The position numbers and the translations under genes were made by a program. Source: Rhyzopertha dominica (taxonomy: Eukaryota; Arthropoda; Insecta; Coleoptera; Bostrichidae). From it: a stretch of 64,000 nt of DNA. Each line of letters opens with the position of its first letter. Position 1 is the first letter of the stretch. This document shows, piece after piece, positions 11,326-23,799 of the stretch. The notes below the pieces were generated by a model. It was not told the DNA's origin, ran no database searches, and worked only from the letters and a program-made list of their open reading frames with translations. The DNA is taken from the NCBI GenBank assembly GCA_025024175.1, contig QCXZ01000042.1, forward strand, positions 2,311,501 to 2,375,500. The letters are read 5' to 3'.

Positions 11326-12639
11326 TGGATAACTCAAAAACTAACTGGAACTGTTTATGAATTGTAAGTCTCCATCCTTTCAGTGATTATTCTCATCAGG
11401 TTGACGACAACATCCCATTGACTACGAAATACACACACAAGAATGTTGTAGCTCGCCTACATTTCAAAGCAAACTTACACCCTCTATAAGAATAACCAAT
11501 GGGACTGGGGGGTTGCNGTCACATTCACCTGACACCGAATTACAATGACNATGGGCCCTGATTTGGAGGCGGTACGACTTGTGTCCCGTANCACGTCGAA
11601 TTAACACCAAATCTCGATCGGAGATCTGAAAAAATGCCGTCCCCGCCTAACAGAAATCTATTCGTGGTAGGCTCATTCTTCCTTATTTCGATTCTGGCGC
11701 CCTTATCTGAGATCAGGACCCCGATATATTTCAAAAATATTATAACAAAAGGCATAAGGCGTTTGTCATATTTTTTACGGTTTTCATATTTCACTATGTG
11801 GCCGGCGCATCCCTTTTCTCCTGAGTGTTTTGAATAATTTTGAATAATTTTATTACAAAGCCAGTTTGTTTTCTTCTTGTACGAGGCAGGTTGTAAATTA
11901 ACGGCCCGGAATAGATTTGTGTGTATTTTTAATGGTCGTCACAATAGTGTTGCTTTATTGTTGATGACGTTAACACGTTTCGGGCACATTTTACTTCATT
12001 TCGGTCGTAGGCAACATTTGCATAATTATTTTAATCACGTTTCTTTTTGTGTATCGTTGTTATTATACTATAAGAATGTAATAAATTATCAAAACAAACT
12101 TTTATTAAATATAGTAGAGTTTAACTTTTGGATTGCGTGTGCTTGTGTGATTGTGTGATTACTACTAGATATTTGTATTTTTTACAGTTTTCTATAGTTT
12201 TCCTCCGACTTCCAAATCAGTTGTTTCACTGCTCACTACCAAGTATTTTGTTTCTTATAATTTATTACAAGGCCGGCTCTTTCATTTAAATCTTGTAGTT
12301 TTCTCGACTCGAGGTCATATTCATCATTGGCTACACTATTTGATCATCTGCAAACAATAGTATTTTTAACTTCCTTATGGCCGCTGTTATTTCTTCTAAA
12401 TTTATTTTATTGAGATCTTGCTTTTTTTTATTTACCTGAATCTGAATGTCACCGGTGTCGTACCAAGTTTCGTCGACTTACATGATTGGTCTATCTTGAT
12501 CTCAAGATTTTTTAATTTGGTTTAAGCAATTTACACCCCATTCCACGGTTTCCACATTTTTATAATAAGTGCTGTAAGAAAATTTTTAATTGTAGTGTTT
12601 TCCCAGAATTTGTTGCCTTTTTTTAAACATACCTTACTT
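11326..12639. other. Intergenic stretch without a supported gene
   Basis: Three ambiguous bases occur at 11518, 11550 and 11591. Open frames at 11634-11837 and 11877-12158 (+) are short and carry no recognisable domain. The stretch from 12200 to 12640 is AT-rich and leads into the LINE at 12640. Confidence 0.3.
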
Positions 12640-12903
12640 AACGCAAATAAAATGAATAGCCTTAAAAGAAACTGTTTTGTTGAGAAGGACTGTATATCGT
12701 GTGAACAAGTATTATTAGATTTCAAATAATTAGATGGGATTGAGTTGTTGTTTTTAAATGTTATTTTTCCTAAATTAAACTTTCTTGTTGCCGCCCTATA
12801 CAGGTGCCCGTCAAATAAGGTGAACGATTTCGTTAGCTATATGGATGATCTTCTTTCTTTTGTCATTTCACAGTATAATAACATAATAATTTTGGGTGAT
12901 GTA

Positions 12904-14236
12904 CGAGGCATGTTTTTTAAGTAAGTACCGTTTTGCGATTCCGCCGCCGCAGCGCTACGGTCGGAGTTCCGCGCATGCGCGCTGGTTACCTACATCTCTT
13001 GTCTACGCACTGACGCCATTACAGTTTGATTCTTCATTGTATACGTTGTTTACTGAGTGTTTAAGATGCCTCCGACAATCGTGAGTCCCGCCGATTGTGA
13101 AGTACGGGCTGTTATACGATTTCTTAGTGCTAAAGGCGTAAAACCGATCGATATTCATCGTGAGATCTGTGAAGTTTACGGACAAAACATTATGAGTGAT
13201 GGAATGGTAAGGAAATGGGTGAGAGCATTTAAAGATGGCCGCACAAATGTGCATGATAAAGAACGGAGTGGGCGTCCTTCGGTCGTTAATGAAGATTTGG
13301 TGCAGAAAGTGAACCAAAAGGTGACAGAAAACAGACGCTTTACAATTTCATCATTGTGCGACTGCTTTCCTCAATATTCTCGTAGTGTTTTGTATCGCAT
13401 TGTGACCGAGAACTTGAATTACCGGAAATTGCGTTCACGTTGGGTTCCGAAAATGTTGACGGATTTGCACAAAACCCAACGTTTAGGCAGTGCATTGACT
13501 TTCCTTGAGCGGTACCACAATGAAGGTGAAGATTTTTTAGACCAAATTGTTACTGGTGACGAAACATGGGTGGCCTACGTCACACCAGAATCGAAACAAC
13601 AATCCATGGAATGGCGACATTCATCATCACCCAAAAAAGTGAAGTTTAAGCAAACAATTTCTGCCCGGAAAATCATGTGCACAGTTTTTTTTAGGACAGA
13701 AAAGGAGTATTGCTAGTGGAGTTTCTGCCTCGTAATGAGACAATCAATGCAGCGTCTTATTGTAAGACATTGAACAATCTGCGTCGTGCAATCCAGAACA
13801 AAAGACGTGGCAAGTTGAGTAAGGGTATCGTTTTGCTGAATGACAATGCCCGTCCACATGTGGCTAATCGGACCAAAGATCTCATCAAATCTTTTAAATG
13901 GGAAACTCTAGATCATTCTCCATACAGCCCTGATCTGGCGCCCAGCGACTACCATTTGTTCCTGCACTTGAAGAAACACCTGGGTGGTCAGCGTTTTCAA
14001 GACGATAACGAAGTCGAAACATTTGTGATACAGTGGTTAACAAGTCAGGCGGCAGAATTTTATGAGGAGGGTATTCAAAAACTGGTGCCACGTTATGACA
14101 AGTGCCTCAATATTCACGGAAATTATGTAGAAAAGTAGATTAAGGTACAGGCTTTCATGTAAGATAATATTATTGCGATATCTTTGCACGTCTTTTTTTA
14201 ATTCCAAAACGGTACTTACTTAAAAAACATGCCTCG
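12904..14236 (+). mobile_element. mariner element, nearly complete
   Basis: Termini are CGAGGCATGTTTTTTAAGTA at the left and its reverse complement at the right (TIR about 30 bp, reaching into AAGTACCGTTTTG). It is flanked by TA duplications at 12902-12903 and 14237-14238. The 1333-bp length is typical for mariner. It sits inside the LINE endonuclease frame: removing one TA plus the element rejoins the LINE reading frame across the 'ILGD-V-NIDHL' junction. Its coding region is broken once (see 13066-14138). Confidence 0.95.
13066..14138 (+). pseudogene. mariner transposase, one disruption
   Basis: The frame starts at ATG 13066 (MPPTIVSPADCEVR) and covers the paired helix-turn-helix DNA-binding region and the first catalytic Asp ('VTGDETWVAY', about 13548-13577). 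After a run of eight T at 13685-13692 the reading shifts to a second frame, which starts again with 'DRKGVLLVEFLPRNE' and ends at 14138 ('HGNYVEK', stop). In the second frame the codon before that Asp is TAG, where the family normally has Trp. The second and third catalytic Asp lie in 'LLNDNARPHV' and 'YSPDLAPSDYHLF' and are 34 residues apart, giving D,D34D, the mariner signature. One small indel plus one nonsense codon are the only breaks, so this copy is young. Confidence 0.9.
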
Positions 14237-15310
14237 TAAATATTGACCACTTAACAAAAAAATCATTAAATGATTGTTTGACATCATATGGTCTGACTCA
14301 AATTGTTAATAAGCCCTCCAGAATTACATGTTTGCCAGAAACACTTACTGATGTCATTTACATCAATAAACCCGAACTAGTTGAAAGTACTGGTGTTTTG
14401 AATGTAGATGACATATCTGACCATCAACTTGTCTGCTCCAAATTAAATATTCATTGGAATAAGCCTCTGCCAAAGATGATATATCATAGACAGTATAGGT
14501 GCTTCCATTTGGATGCCTTTTTGGAGGATCTTCATGGGATGGGTTGGGATGTTCTGTATTATATGTATAATCTCGATGAAAAAGTTGATTATCTTTCTAA
14601 CAATATATTATCTCGTTTTGATAGACACGCACCATATACGGTGTCTCGAGTAACTAAACCTAATGCACTCTGGATAACAGATTGTAAAACAGTTGCAGAG
14701 GCAGCGGAGAAAAGCACTTAGTAAATTTCATCGAACAAAAAGTGTTACTGATTGGCAATCTTATTGTCAATTGCGAAATACTGTTGTGGCTGTGTTACGT
14801 AGGGAGAAAAGAACTTTGTTAGAAGAATTACTTAAGTACCTATATCTTATAAACATATATTATTTCTATTTATGTTGAATTATACTCTACAGGACTTTCG
14901 TACTTTGCCCCCCTCTAGACCAAAAGCTGGGTACGCCCATTGGCTGTTGTAGATTCGTTTATCGCATACCCCGTGATGAAAGAGTGTCTCAAAGAATAGT
15001 GGCACTGGGTTGGCTTAGAGTAGAAGATAATTATAGGTATAGTTTGTCAGTGTTTTTCTTTAATATGTTGGTAACCTCCTCACCTAATACCTTCGAGTCA
15101 AGTTTCACTTTAGATCTGATGACATAAATGTTAATGTGAGGAATCTATCTTCACTATCAGTTCTTAGATATCTTACCACCTTGTTTCGCAGGTCATTTTC
15201 GTATAACTGTGTAAATATATACAACAGTCTGTCTGAAAATCTGAAAATGGTTTCGTTACGTCAATTCCGAAAGCAGTTGAGGAAAATTTTGTTACTTTCG
15301 CAGTAATTTA

Positions 15311-16507
15311 TATACCTATGTTAGCTTGTTATTATTATGTGATATAAATAAGTTTAGTATAAGCTATGTCGCTCGTATATATGGATTGTTCGAAAGATTG
15401 TTCCATTACCATGTGCAACTACTGCTTGTTATTGTTTCTATTGTTATAATTTGTTTTTTGATTATACACTGGAAAATACAAGAACTCAATTGGATGTCGA
15501 ATTCCAGTTATTAAAGCCCTTTATACATATTTTCTTAGAACATAATTAAAAGTGGGTTGCAGGTACCTAAATTTGTATTCATGTTAAAATTGAGTACGGC
15601 CCACCCTCACAGATATCGTTGAAATCTACTCTAAACAGCTGGTCGTCATTACTTCGCAGAATATTTCTGGTTGGTCTTTACTCGTACATTACCTAGATTT
15701 AATTTGGTACTTTACTTCAATACGACATAGTGTATTATAGACTGAATCCTTCCCATACATTGTCAAAACTTGTTTAGCTATTTGTGCTTCTATACTGCGC
15801 AGTGTAAAATACGTTAACAGAAGCTAAGAAATTGTGTTTGTTTGTTTTACTTTATTTTGTGTTTGAAGCGCACTGCACAGTTAACGACATCCCTTTATTC
15901 CCATCAGTTTATTTATTACCGATGCCGCGGCTAGATTCGTTACCTTCGAATGTCTTTGTCGGTACATCAACAAACCGAATTCTAAAGATTTCAATACCAT
16001 TCCTATTTGGCATATCAATCGTCAACAATAGGAAAGCTATTAAGTGCTGGCCAACACACGCCACGTAAGATCCGTTCGAGTTATTTTCTTATAGCCGCAA
16101 TTGAACGATCGTAATTCCTGAGGGACGGCAGTGTGGCAGGTGCTTCCCCGATTGGCCTGACAAATGAAGCAATGACGAAGGAAATAGAGTNCATGTCGGC
16201 NTAATTATGTTCTGGAGCAGGTTATAAATGGTTAAGGCATCGTGGAATGACTAGCTGGCCTGAATACTTTCCGAAAACGAAATTTATTTTGGTTGCTATG
16301 GCAACAACTGTGGTGTTATATAAATAAGTTATCAAAGTTTGACGTCCATAAGTTCAGTTATGACAAAATTGAATTTTTGAAGACGGATCATTTTGTTATA
16401 CGAGTTTGTACAGTTAATTTGTAAGCATAACCTTATCAGCACGCTTATACATTGCATAAGTATAACGAAAATACACTTGGCTGTTGAACTAAATGCTAAT
16501 AAAGCAG
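15311..16507. other. LINE 3' flank and unassigned DNA
   Basis: AT-rich DNA follows the LINE C-terminus. A + frame at 15832-16068 (78 codons) starts with a hydrophobic stretch, but I recognise nothing in it. Ambiguous bases lie at 16191 and 16201. Confidence 0.3.
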
Positions 16508-18417
16508 TTAAAGGGTATAGCTGGATATATATGGGAAATCTGCTCCCGCAACATTTTTATTGGGACTTGGGGGATCATTTGGGTGCCAAATAAAAATTAT
16601 TCAGTCAAATTTTCAGCTCTCTATTACAAACAGGTTCCAAGTTTTTCAGAAAAAACTTTATTTTCGGTTTCATATAATTGTTTATCTTAAAACTGAAAAT
16701 TAGTGAATGGCGATTTTTTTATAAATTCTCACGAGTTATGGTTTCTATAGTAACACCCGATTTTTTTGCGAGAGAAATACAATTTAAATCTTTGGTTCGA
16801 AAACCTTTTTGAAAAGTGTCACTCACCAAATTTTGTCAAAAAATACCTTTTATACTCCTCTATACTCAGGAATTGTTTAGATTTTTTTAAAGTGGTGGAA
16901 CAATACGAAAAAAATTAAAAAGTATTTTTTTCTGTAATTTTGAGCTTATATTTTTATGGAAAAAAAATGTATAAAAATTAGTTTTTTACAGAAAATACAT
17001 CCTCACTAGAAAAGAAACAGAAAATTAAGACATACTTTACTTAAAATAGTTAAGAGTTTGAAAAATGTTTAAAATGGCAATAAATAAATCTTGTTTTTTC
17101 ATACTATTGGCATTTTTTTCAATTTCAGTAGCATAAAAACAAGAAATTCGGTTATAAAAGATATTATATTATAATATTGATATTGTTGAACAAAATTATT
17201 GTAAATTATTGACATTGGTAAATGTAATAATTTCAAACAAAAGAGACTGAAGACTGCTCTGAGTAACGTTAGTCTTCGTCACTGACTTCATTACAACATT
17301 AAACTTTTGATTAATAAACAGACGACTCAATATGTCATCATGTTTTACTACTTTTGCCAAGTGTCTAGCGTGAGATAGATAATATATGATAGCTGCAATG
17401 TGTGAGCAGCATCCGACAATGCGGTTACCATTAGCACAATGACAACAATATAGACTAATTCCAGAGTTGTCATTCTTATTTGGTTGATAGTCAACAAAGC
17501 AACGATATGTTTTTGAATTAATGCTCACATGATCTGTCTCACGCTGGATACTTGGCAAAAATAGTAAAACCTGCTGAAATATTGAGTCGTCTGTTTATTG
17601 ATCAAAAGGTAATGTTGTAGTGAATGAAGACAGTGACGAAGGCTGACGTTACTCAGAGTAGTCTTCAATCTATTTCATTTGAAATTATTACATTTGCTAA
17701 CTTCAATAATTTATAATAATTTTGTTCAACAATATCAGTATTACAATATATCTTCTGTAATCGAACGTTTTGTTTTTATGAAAAAAATTGCCAATAGTAT
17801 GAAAAAACAAGATTTATTTATTGTCTCTAAACATTTTTCATACTTTTTTAACTATTTTAAGTAAGGTATGTCTTAATTTTCTGTTTCTTATCTAGTGAAG
17901 ATGTATTTTTGGGAAAAATAATTTTTAGACATTTTTTACCATAAAAAATATACCTAAGCGCAAAATTACAAAATAAAACTTTTTATTTTGTTTCATATTG
18001 TTCCACCACTTTAAAAAAATCTAAAAAATTCCTGAGTATAGAGGAGTGTAAAAGACATTTTTTGGCAAAATTTGGTGAGTGACACGTTTCAAAAAGGTTT
18101 TCGAACAAAAGATTTAAGTTTTATTTATCTCGCTAAAAATCGGCTCTTAATATAGAAATCATAAAAAATATTTTTTTCGTGCCTTTTACCCGTAAGAATT
18201 CATAAAAAGATAGTCATTCACTAAATTTTAATATTACGAATAAAAAAATTATAAAACCGAAAAAAAGGTTTTTTTGAAAAAAATTTAAAACTGCTTGATA
18301 TTAAGAACTGAAAATTTGACTGTATAATTTTTATGTAGCACCAAAACGATCCCCCAAATCGCAACAAAAAAATCCGCGGCGTCAGATTTCCCATATATAT
18401 CCGGCTATACCCTTTAA
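16508..18417. mobile_element. SWIM-encoding element with ~860-bp inverted arms and TTAA flanks
   Basis: The ends are AGGGTATAGCTGGATATATA at the left (from 16512) and its near reverse complement at the right (to 18413). Both are bounded by TTAA (16508-16511 and 18414-18417), consistent with a four-base target duplication. The left arm runs to about 17370 and the right arm from about 17543. They match imperfectly over essentially their whole length, leaving about 170 bp of single-copy centre. The centre and left arm encode a SWIM zinc-finger fragment on the minus strand (17196-17558). No DDE or DDD catalytic domain is visible. The TTAA flank recalls piggyBac, but the ends read AGGG outward-in rather than CCCT, and SWIM is not a piggyBac domain, so the class is open. 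Confidence 0.75.
17196..17558 (-). CDS. SWIM zinc-finger fragment of a transposon protein
   Basis: The frame gives 120 residues. Residues 37-60 read Y-C-C-H-C-A-N-G-N-R-I-V-G-C-C-S-H-I-A-A-I-I-Y-Y. This supplies the CxC (39, 41) and CxH (51, 53) ligands of a SWIM zinc finger, followed by the 'YYLSHARH' helix typical of SWIM-carrying transposon-associated proteins in invertebrates. SWIM domains accompany transposases of several eukaryotic DNA-element classes and probably bind DNA or protein. The catalytic part is absent. The 3' half of the frame lies in the left inverted arm, and a decayed mirror copy lies at 17543-17700. It is likely a truncated C-terminal piece rather than a host gene. Confidence 0.6.
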   Translation of the reverse strand: MPSIQRETDHVSINSKTYRCFVDYQPNKNDNSGISLYCCHCANGNRIVGCCSHIAAIIYYLSHARHLAKVVKHDDILSRLFINQKFNVVMKSVTKTNVTQSSLQSLLFEIITFTNVNNLQ

Positions 18418-19439
18418 TTCAATTTAAAGATGTTCCTAAAGGTCACATAACTAGAAAAATTAGGAAAAATAGCATTACTACCACATAGAATTATTGTAAA
18501 AATGCCAACAAATCGTTAGTGACTGGCGCCAACAGTTTCCAGACTATAATATGACTGTACCCGTTCCGAAGGCAGCTCCACGAACGAAGGGTTGAAAAAA
18601 GCGCTTTAGCAGTGGGGAAACTATGTTGACACTGGGGTGGTTATTAAAACATATTGCTGCCAGGGGATCGTTTTATTAAACCGCTAAAGGAATATTAAAA
18701 CAAGTTTACGCTTACACAATTAAAAAGGCGTTAATTAGATTATGTACACTGCTAAACTGCGGACAAAGAAGTTGTTGGTTTTATACAGGCGGGTTTGGCG
18801 CAGTCATAAATTTAAAGCTTTCAAGCTCAAAAAATGGAAAATTTCTTAGATAAAAGTTAGATAATGAGACTTTTAGGGTCCTTTGTTTTGGTTTGTCCAC
18901 TATCAGCTACAATACTGAAAAACAGCAAACGGAAGCAGAACACAAAAAAAGCAAATTACGATAATAGTGTTTCAGCTCAAATCCTAATAAATATTTACAA
19001 TCCCTATTGTATTTTTGTTTGAGTGTCAAAATCGTTTAGTAATTCGCCTTTAAACTGCATAATTTTGTTTGTTAGTGCATCGTTTTTAAGAAATTCTTGA
19101 GAAATATGAAGATTACTCTAATCATATTCTTTTAATAATGTATTTAATTTCGCCTAAATTTACATAATAATGCGAAAGACTGGTCGGGATAAAAACACAC
19201 AAAGACCTTTTAAGATTGATTTTATGATTTAATAAATCATAAAATAGAAATGAATTCATCAAGTATGTAAAATCTTTACTACAAATTTGTTAAGGCGTGA
19301 GCAGTCAGATGCAGTTCTCAACTCAAATGGTAATTGATTGAACAATTTTATACCTTTATGTATTGCTAATTTTTTAAATACCTCACAGGTAGCCTTATAG
19401 AGACATAAATTAATACTGGAAGTGAATATCGTTAATTAA
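18418..19439. other. Intergenic stretch without a supported gene
   Basis: The part from about 18510 to 18830 is less AT-rich and free of visible repeats (CTGGCGCCAACAG near 18523, several TTAATTA/ATTAAA words). It resembles the blocks at 9101-9620 and 20470-20760. The rest is AT-rich with no open frame. Confidence 0.3.
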
Positions 19440-20140
19440 TAGACAATTTCCCCTAGCTTTTATTGTGGTAAAAGAAGGTGTTTATATACATTTAGATAAA
19501 AATCCTCTAAATTCGTATATAGGAGAAATAACTAATATGCTGAATCCATGCCATAATTTAATAGACAGAAAATTAAGTCGGAATTTATTAATAAAAAACC
19601 TCGAAATACCATACTCTTGTACTGTCTGCCCAAAATTCATAAAGATGACAACTCCTATTGACCTATAATCTCAAATACAGACGGACCTACCTGCAAAATA
19701 AGTAAATGGTTAGTAAGACAANTCTCTATATCAATCAGCAGCTCCATTCACTTAGTTCATAAACTAAATAATCACATAATTGATGTTAATGACAAACTTG
19801 TGTTTTTTGCTGTTTTGACGCAGTTGCTTTATTTCTTAATGTTCCCATTGATGAAGCTATAACTTTTTGTTTCAAATTCCATATCTGGCGAACAAATAGA
19901 CGAATATATTAGCCTGACTAAACTATGTATCAAACAAAATGCTTTTATTTTTAACAACAAATTTTACAGACTTTTGGTACGTCCCCATTTTTAGGCAATA
20001 CATTTATGAATAAAGTTGAAAACTCTTTAAAAAGTTCGGGAATTGATTTTCTAATGTTGTGGTTCAGAAAAAAATGTTATTAATATCTGATTCCCATTTT
20101 TGAACGGTATTTTTGTCACCATATTAAAATGGTTTTGTAG
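19440..20140 (+). pseudogene. Second Penelope-like RT relic
   Basis: The open piece at 19465-19668 includes 'VYIHLDKN', 'NMLN' and 'CPKFIK'. Shifting frame, the next bases give 'PKIHKDDNSY', then 'ISNTDGPTCKISKWLVRQ' (about 19625-19720) and 'LYFLMFPLMKL'-like remains. These match the Penelope class RT (LPKIHKxxxPLRPIxS and Y/FDVxxLFTNVP regions). A further piece, 'IKQNAFIFNNKFYR' (about 19930-19972), corresponds to the RT finger before the GxxMGSPLSP box. Frame breaks and an ambiguous base at 19722 are present. The GIY-YIG part was not found. Confidence 0.7.
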
Positions 20141-22779
20141 TTCGCCTATGCTATTGGATGTTGTTTGTTATCTTTTAATTTATAACAAGTTCTTGAGGAA
20201 TAATAATTTATTTTTATAAACTCCTATTTTTATATAAAATCTTTCGTACAGTATTGTTGTATATTCAAGGATTGTTGAGTATCAGAAATAATATGCATTC
20301 TTAATTGATGTAATATTGCAATAGCTTGAAAGATTAGAAGTTAGAATAGATTTTGTTACCATACCTCAAGTGTTCTTATCAACTTTCCGTTTAACTCATT
20401 TAATTCATTTTTAACGTGAGAAAATCTACACTACACTTTCGTACTCTTGAGTTACCTGTAATGGCTGGTACCTCGTAGCATAAACTGCGCACAAATCGGG
20501 AACATTCCCGGGATATTAATAATGGAAGCTCGTTGCTGCCGGTGTAACACGCTATTCACTTGTTTAATAGCTCTGCTCGGTGATGCATTGTTTTAATTGC
20601 TGCGGCGTCAAACTGGGATGATTGTTTTAATGAATTTTACACGTTGGTGTTTTAATAAAACGGTAGCTGATAATTTTCACCTCTTCTAATTAACGCTAGC
20701 TCATTTTCACAAAGTTAATTTGGTTTATAGAGCGCTGCCTTCAACCTCGATTAGACATTTAGTGTTATGCATAACCGCCTTTATAAAGTTGATGTACGCA
20801 AAAACTTCCTAAATATTGTGGTGCTAATTTGTTTATTATTTACAATATTAGCTTTTTATTTTAAATTTGCATATTTAGCCATTCAGGATATTCTAAGAGG
20901 TCCTGATCAGATATCAAGTTTTAAGTAATAAACTGAAAAATAAACGAGGATTCTCGGTTTAAAGGCAACCTAAAAACATGTGTATTACATAGGAAAGACT
21001 TTGACGAAATTCGGTTGAATGTTGATGTCCTTTTAATAACTCCAGAATTAGCACCACCTTTATCTTATGTGGCTAAAATCCAAAAACTTGGTTCATATAA
21101 AAATCAACCAGTTTTTAACTGTGATTCTTTGCTCGCACACAATAATTTATTTGTAATAACGACAAGAAGAGTGTAACCAGAACCAAATAAATCCATGGCA
21201 TTACAAAAGATTTTCAAATGTGTACCGATTTAATTTTGTCATATTTTCTATGCATCAGAAATAAACGTTTTCTTAGTACTGCCTGTTATGAAACTTAGTA
21301 TCGAACTGCAGCATTTTAGAGAAAAATCGGTGTAGAAATTTCCAGCAGTTTTTGTTTTAGAAGTATTTTCAAAGTATTAGATGCTCACAAGCCTTCTATC
21401 AAAACATACTGCATACTAGACTGAGATGGTTGGAGCTGTCTGCCTCTGGATATATGTGTCAATACAGTATGTGTAAAAAATGTCAATCTTAATCACTTCC
21501 TGTGCAATTCACTAATCTGACGCTAAATGGATACATATAAAATCGTTTTAACTTTAAAACTACTTCCACTTAAGGGTGGATAGAATAATTAATTAATTAC
21601 TTTTATATCTGGTAGGTATTACGAATAACAGACATATATGACTATCAGTATCTAGGAGTATAATAAAATGATACATTTACAAGTTTATTTACGCCTGTTT
21701 AGTAAACTGACCGTTCGTTTTTGCTTAATATAGAAAGCCATTCTTTATAAATTACGTCGACGCCATAGGAATTGTATTCTCACCACAGGGGGTTTATATA
21801 TTGCACTCCCGCTATAGTCCTTGCCAATTTTCTCCCAAGTGAATTGTCATTTGTTTTATCGATAAAGAACACCACATAAGTTTTCTCTCTTATACTCCAT
21901 GAATGTCGAACACTCGAAAATGAAGTCTAAGTTAGCAAATGCATTCACAAGACACCGAGACGAAAAATTGTTGGTATAATAAATTATGGGAGGTATTTTA
22001 ATTCATTATACGCAAAAGAATGCAGCACCCACTAATGTTTAGGGGCCGCACTTTGCCTATAAATGTGAGAAAAATGTAGAGTAATTAATAGGAAATTTCA
22101 TAAGGTTTAATAAATAATAAGTAAATAAAGTTTTTCGTCAGCTAAAAATTCTCAGAGAGGAAGCTTCAATCTACCATCAAGGGATCAAAGTAATTTACAT
22201 ATCGAGGTCTAGAAGTTATATTAAAAGCACCACAGTGATCATAGTTCCTTTAAAATAACAGCAAATTCGTTATGTATATCAGCTCTAAAGAATGCTGAAT
22301 TTTCGCCATAATCGAAAGAATTTCTATCAATATATGAGGAGTTTGAGCAAAATTGGGGTGTTATTCGAGGAGTTGCAGTCCACAAATCTCTCATCGTGCC
22401 TTATTTAGTGTATTTTGATTTTGTTTTAAACAAAGAATCATAGGCGCGTGCTTAAAATAGTATGTTCTTCATCATTTGGTCTTGCTATTTTGCTCCGAAT
22501 TCACCTTACGTAAATCATATTAAATCAGTTAGATTTATTTGCGAAACATAAGATGACTTTTCCATGTTGAAAATGATTATTGTTGTTATTGCATGATGTA
22601 ACTTAAGACATTATAATAAATAAGAGAATAAAGAAGCCATTAACCCGTAGTTACAATTAAAGTGATTTCATAACGTAACAAAAATCTTATTATGGACTAC
22701 AGAATAACTCATAAACGTTTTGAAAGTACTACAACTACCGATGACTACATTTTATTTCCAGAGCTGAGAAAAAATTGAG
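20141..22779. other. Intergenic stretch without a supported gene
   Basis: No frame above 60 codons looks real. A block at about 20470-20760 has higher GC and many short ordered words (CGGTGATGCATTG, TAATTAACGCTAGCTCATTTTCAC) without repeat character, and could be regulatory. The rest is AT-rich unique-looking DNA. Confidence 0.3.
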
Positions 22780-23460
22780 AGAGAGCATTGAAGCTCTAGG
22801 AAATTGGCAAAGGAAATGTGAGAAAATAGGGATTGCTTGTTTCAATAGAAGTATATAACAAGTGAGGTCTGAAAATAGGCGTAAAAAAGACAGAATACGC
22901 GTAGGAAAAGCATCATCAGACTCAATTAGTATTAAAAAAATCTGATAACTATAATTACTTATTGTGAAGCGTTATTAGTAAAGAAGGATCATATGTGAAG
23001 AAGATATAACAAACCGACTAAATTCAGGAAAGAAAGCTATATAAAATTCGCTGTTACGATCGACCAAGATCGGAGAGCAGACAAAGATAATCATTTATAA
23101 AGTTGTATTATATGGATCAAAATGCTAGACCACCACAGAAAGAAATAGGAACAAAATAGAAGCACTAGAAATGGATTTCTTAAGAAGATAATGCAGGGTA
23201 TCACGATTAGAACATATAAGAAATGAAAATGCCATGAAAAAAATCGGAAAAACAATTTAATTATAATAAGGTTCCCAACTAATAACCAACGAACAGGAAA
23301 AGAAGAGGAAGAGCCGAAATTAAAATGGACCCAAGGAATGGAAAGAGCGATGAATACAAGACAACTGAAAGAAGATGTTTATGACAGGAAGCTATGAAAA
23401 AGAAGTTACGGGATGCGACAGGAGTGAGCAGGATCCCCTTCAAAATATAATTCTGAAGAT
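22780..23460 (+). pseudogene. LINE 3' fragment (C-terminal region after RT)
   Basis: Broken frames read 'NYNYL..', 'SKEGSYVEEDITNRLNSGKKA' (about 22970-23040), 'KVVLYGSKCWTTTERNRNKIE' (about 23100-23160), 'ALEMDFLRR.CRVSRLEHIRN' and, near the end, 'KLKWTQGMERAMNTRQLKED' (about 23315-23380). This order (YLGS, bent helix, VLYGSExW, EMxFLRR, then a basic tail) is the C-terminal part of endonuclease/RT LINEs of the RTE/R1-like kind. The 5' RT part is not seen. Inactive. Confidence 0.7.
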
Positions 23461-23799
23461 ACGTTAAGGCAAATGATTACCAGAAACCATATTTTATGGT
23501 GTTTAAACGGAATAATGAAAATTTTTTTCAAAGCAGCGTATGTTTGGTATCATACTGATTGTAATTGTTTTCATTGTTACCGTCAGTTTAGGGATTGTAT
23601 ATAAATTTTGCCAATCTTTTTTTTCCAATCTATAAATCAGTTTGCGTTATGCAAATTGCCAATTATAGAAATGTTTGCATATACTGGTCAATTTGTAAAG
23701 CTTTTTGAGGAGATCATCTCTGAATACTTATGTTTCTTGTCAGCAAATAATTAGCAGAGAACGTAGTTTGCCTACGTAACTCTATAAAAGATTCTTCTC

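Larger units (their letters stand above)
12640..15310 (+). mobile_element. LINE (non-LTR retrotransposon) remnant, split by mariner
   Basis: Part of an apurinic-type endonuclease domain is readable before the mariner: '..DGIELLFLNVIFPKLN', then 'VAALYRCPSNKVNDFV' and 'NNIIILGD' (about 12735-12900). It resumes right after the mariner as 'NIDHLTKKSLNDCLTSYGL' and 'TDVIYI', then 'SDHQLVCS' (about 14239-14460), and continues to about 14870. The reverse transcriptase core is missing. Sequence resumes with the C-terminal region ('RVSQRIVALGWLRVEDNYRYSL', about 14985-15050, and 'NSLSENLKMVSLRQFRKQL', about 15225-15285). This is a Jockey/CR1-like architecture with an internal deletion. Related copies lie at 35825-39785 and, antisense, at 53590-53930 and 55196-55640. 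Confidence 0.8.

Noticed and set aside
16512..18413. piggyBac assignment based on TTAA
   Set aside because: End sequence orientation (AGGG, not CCCT) and a SWIM domain without a DDD catalytic domain do not fit piggyBac.
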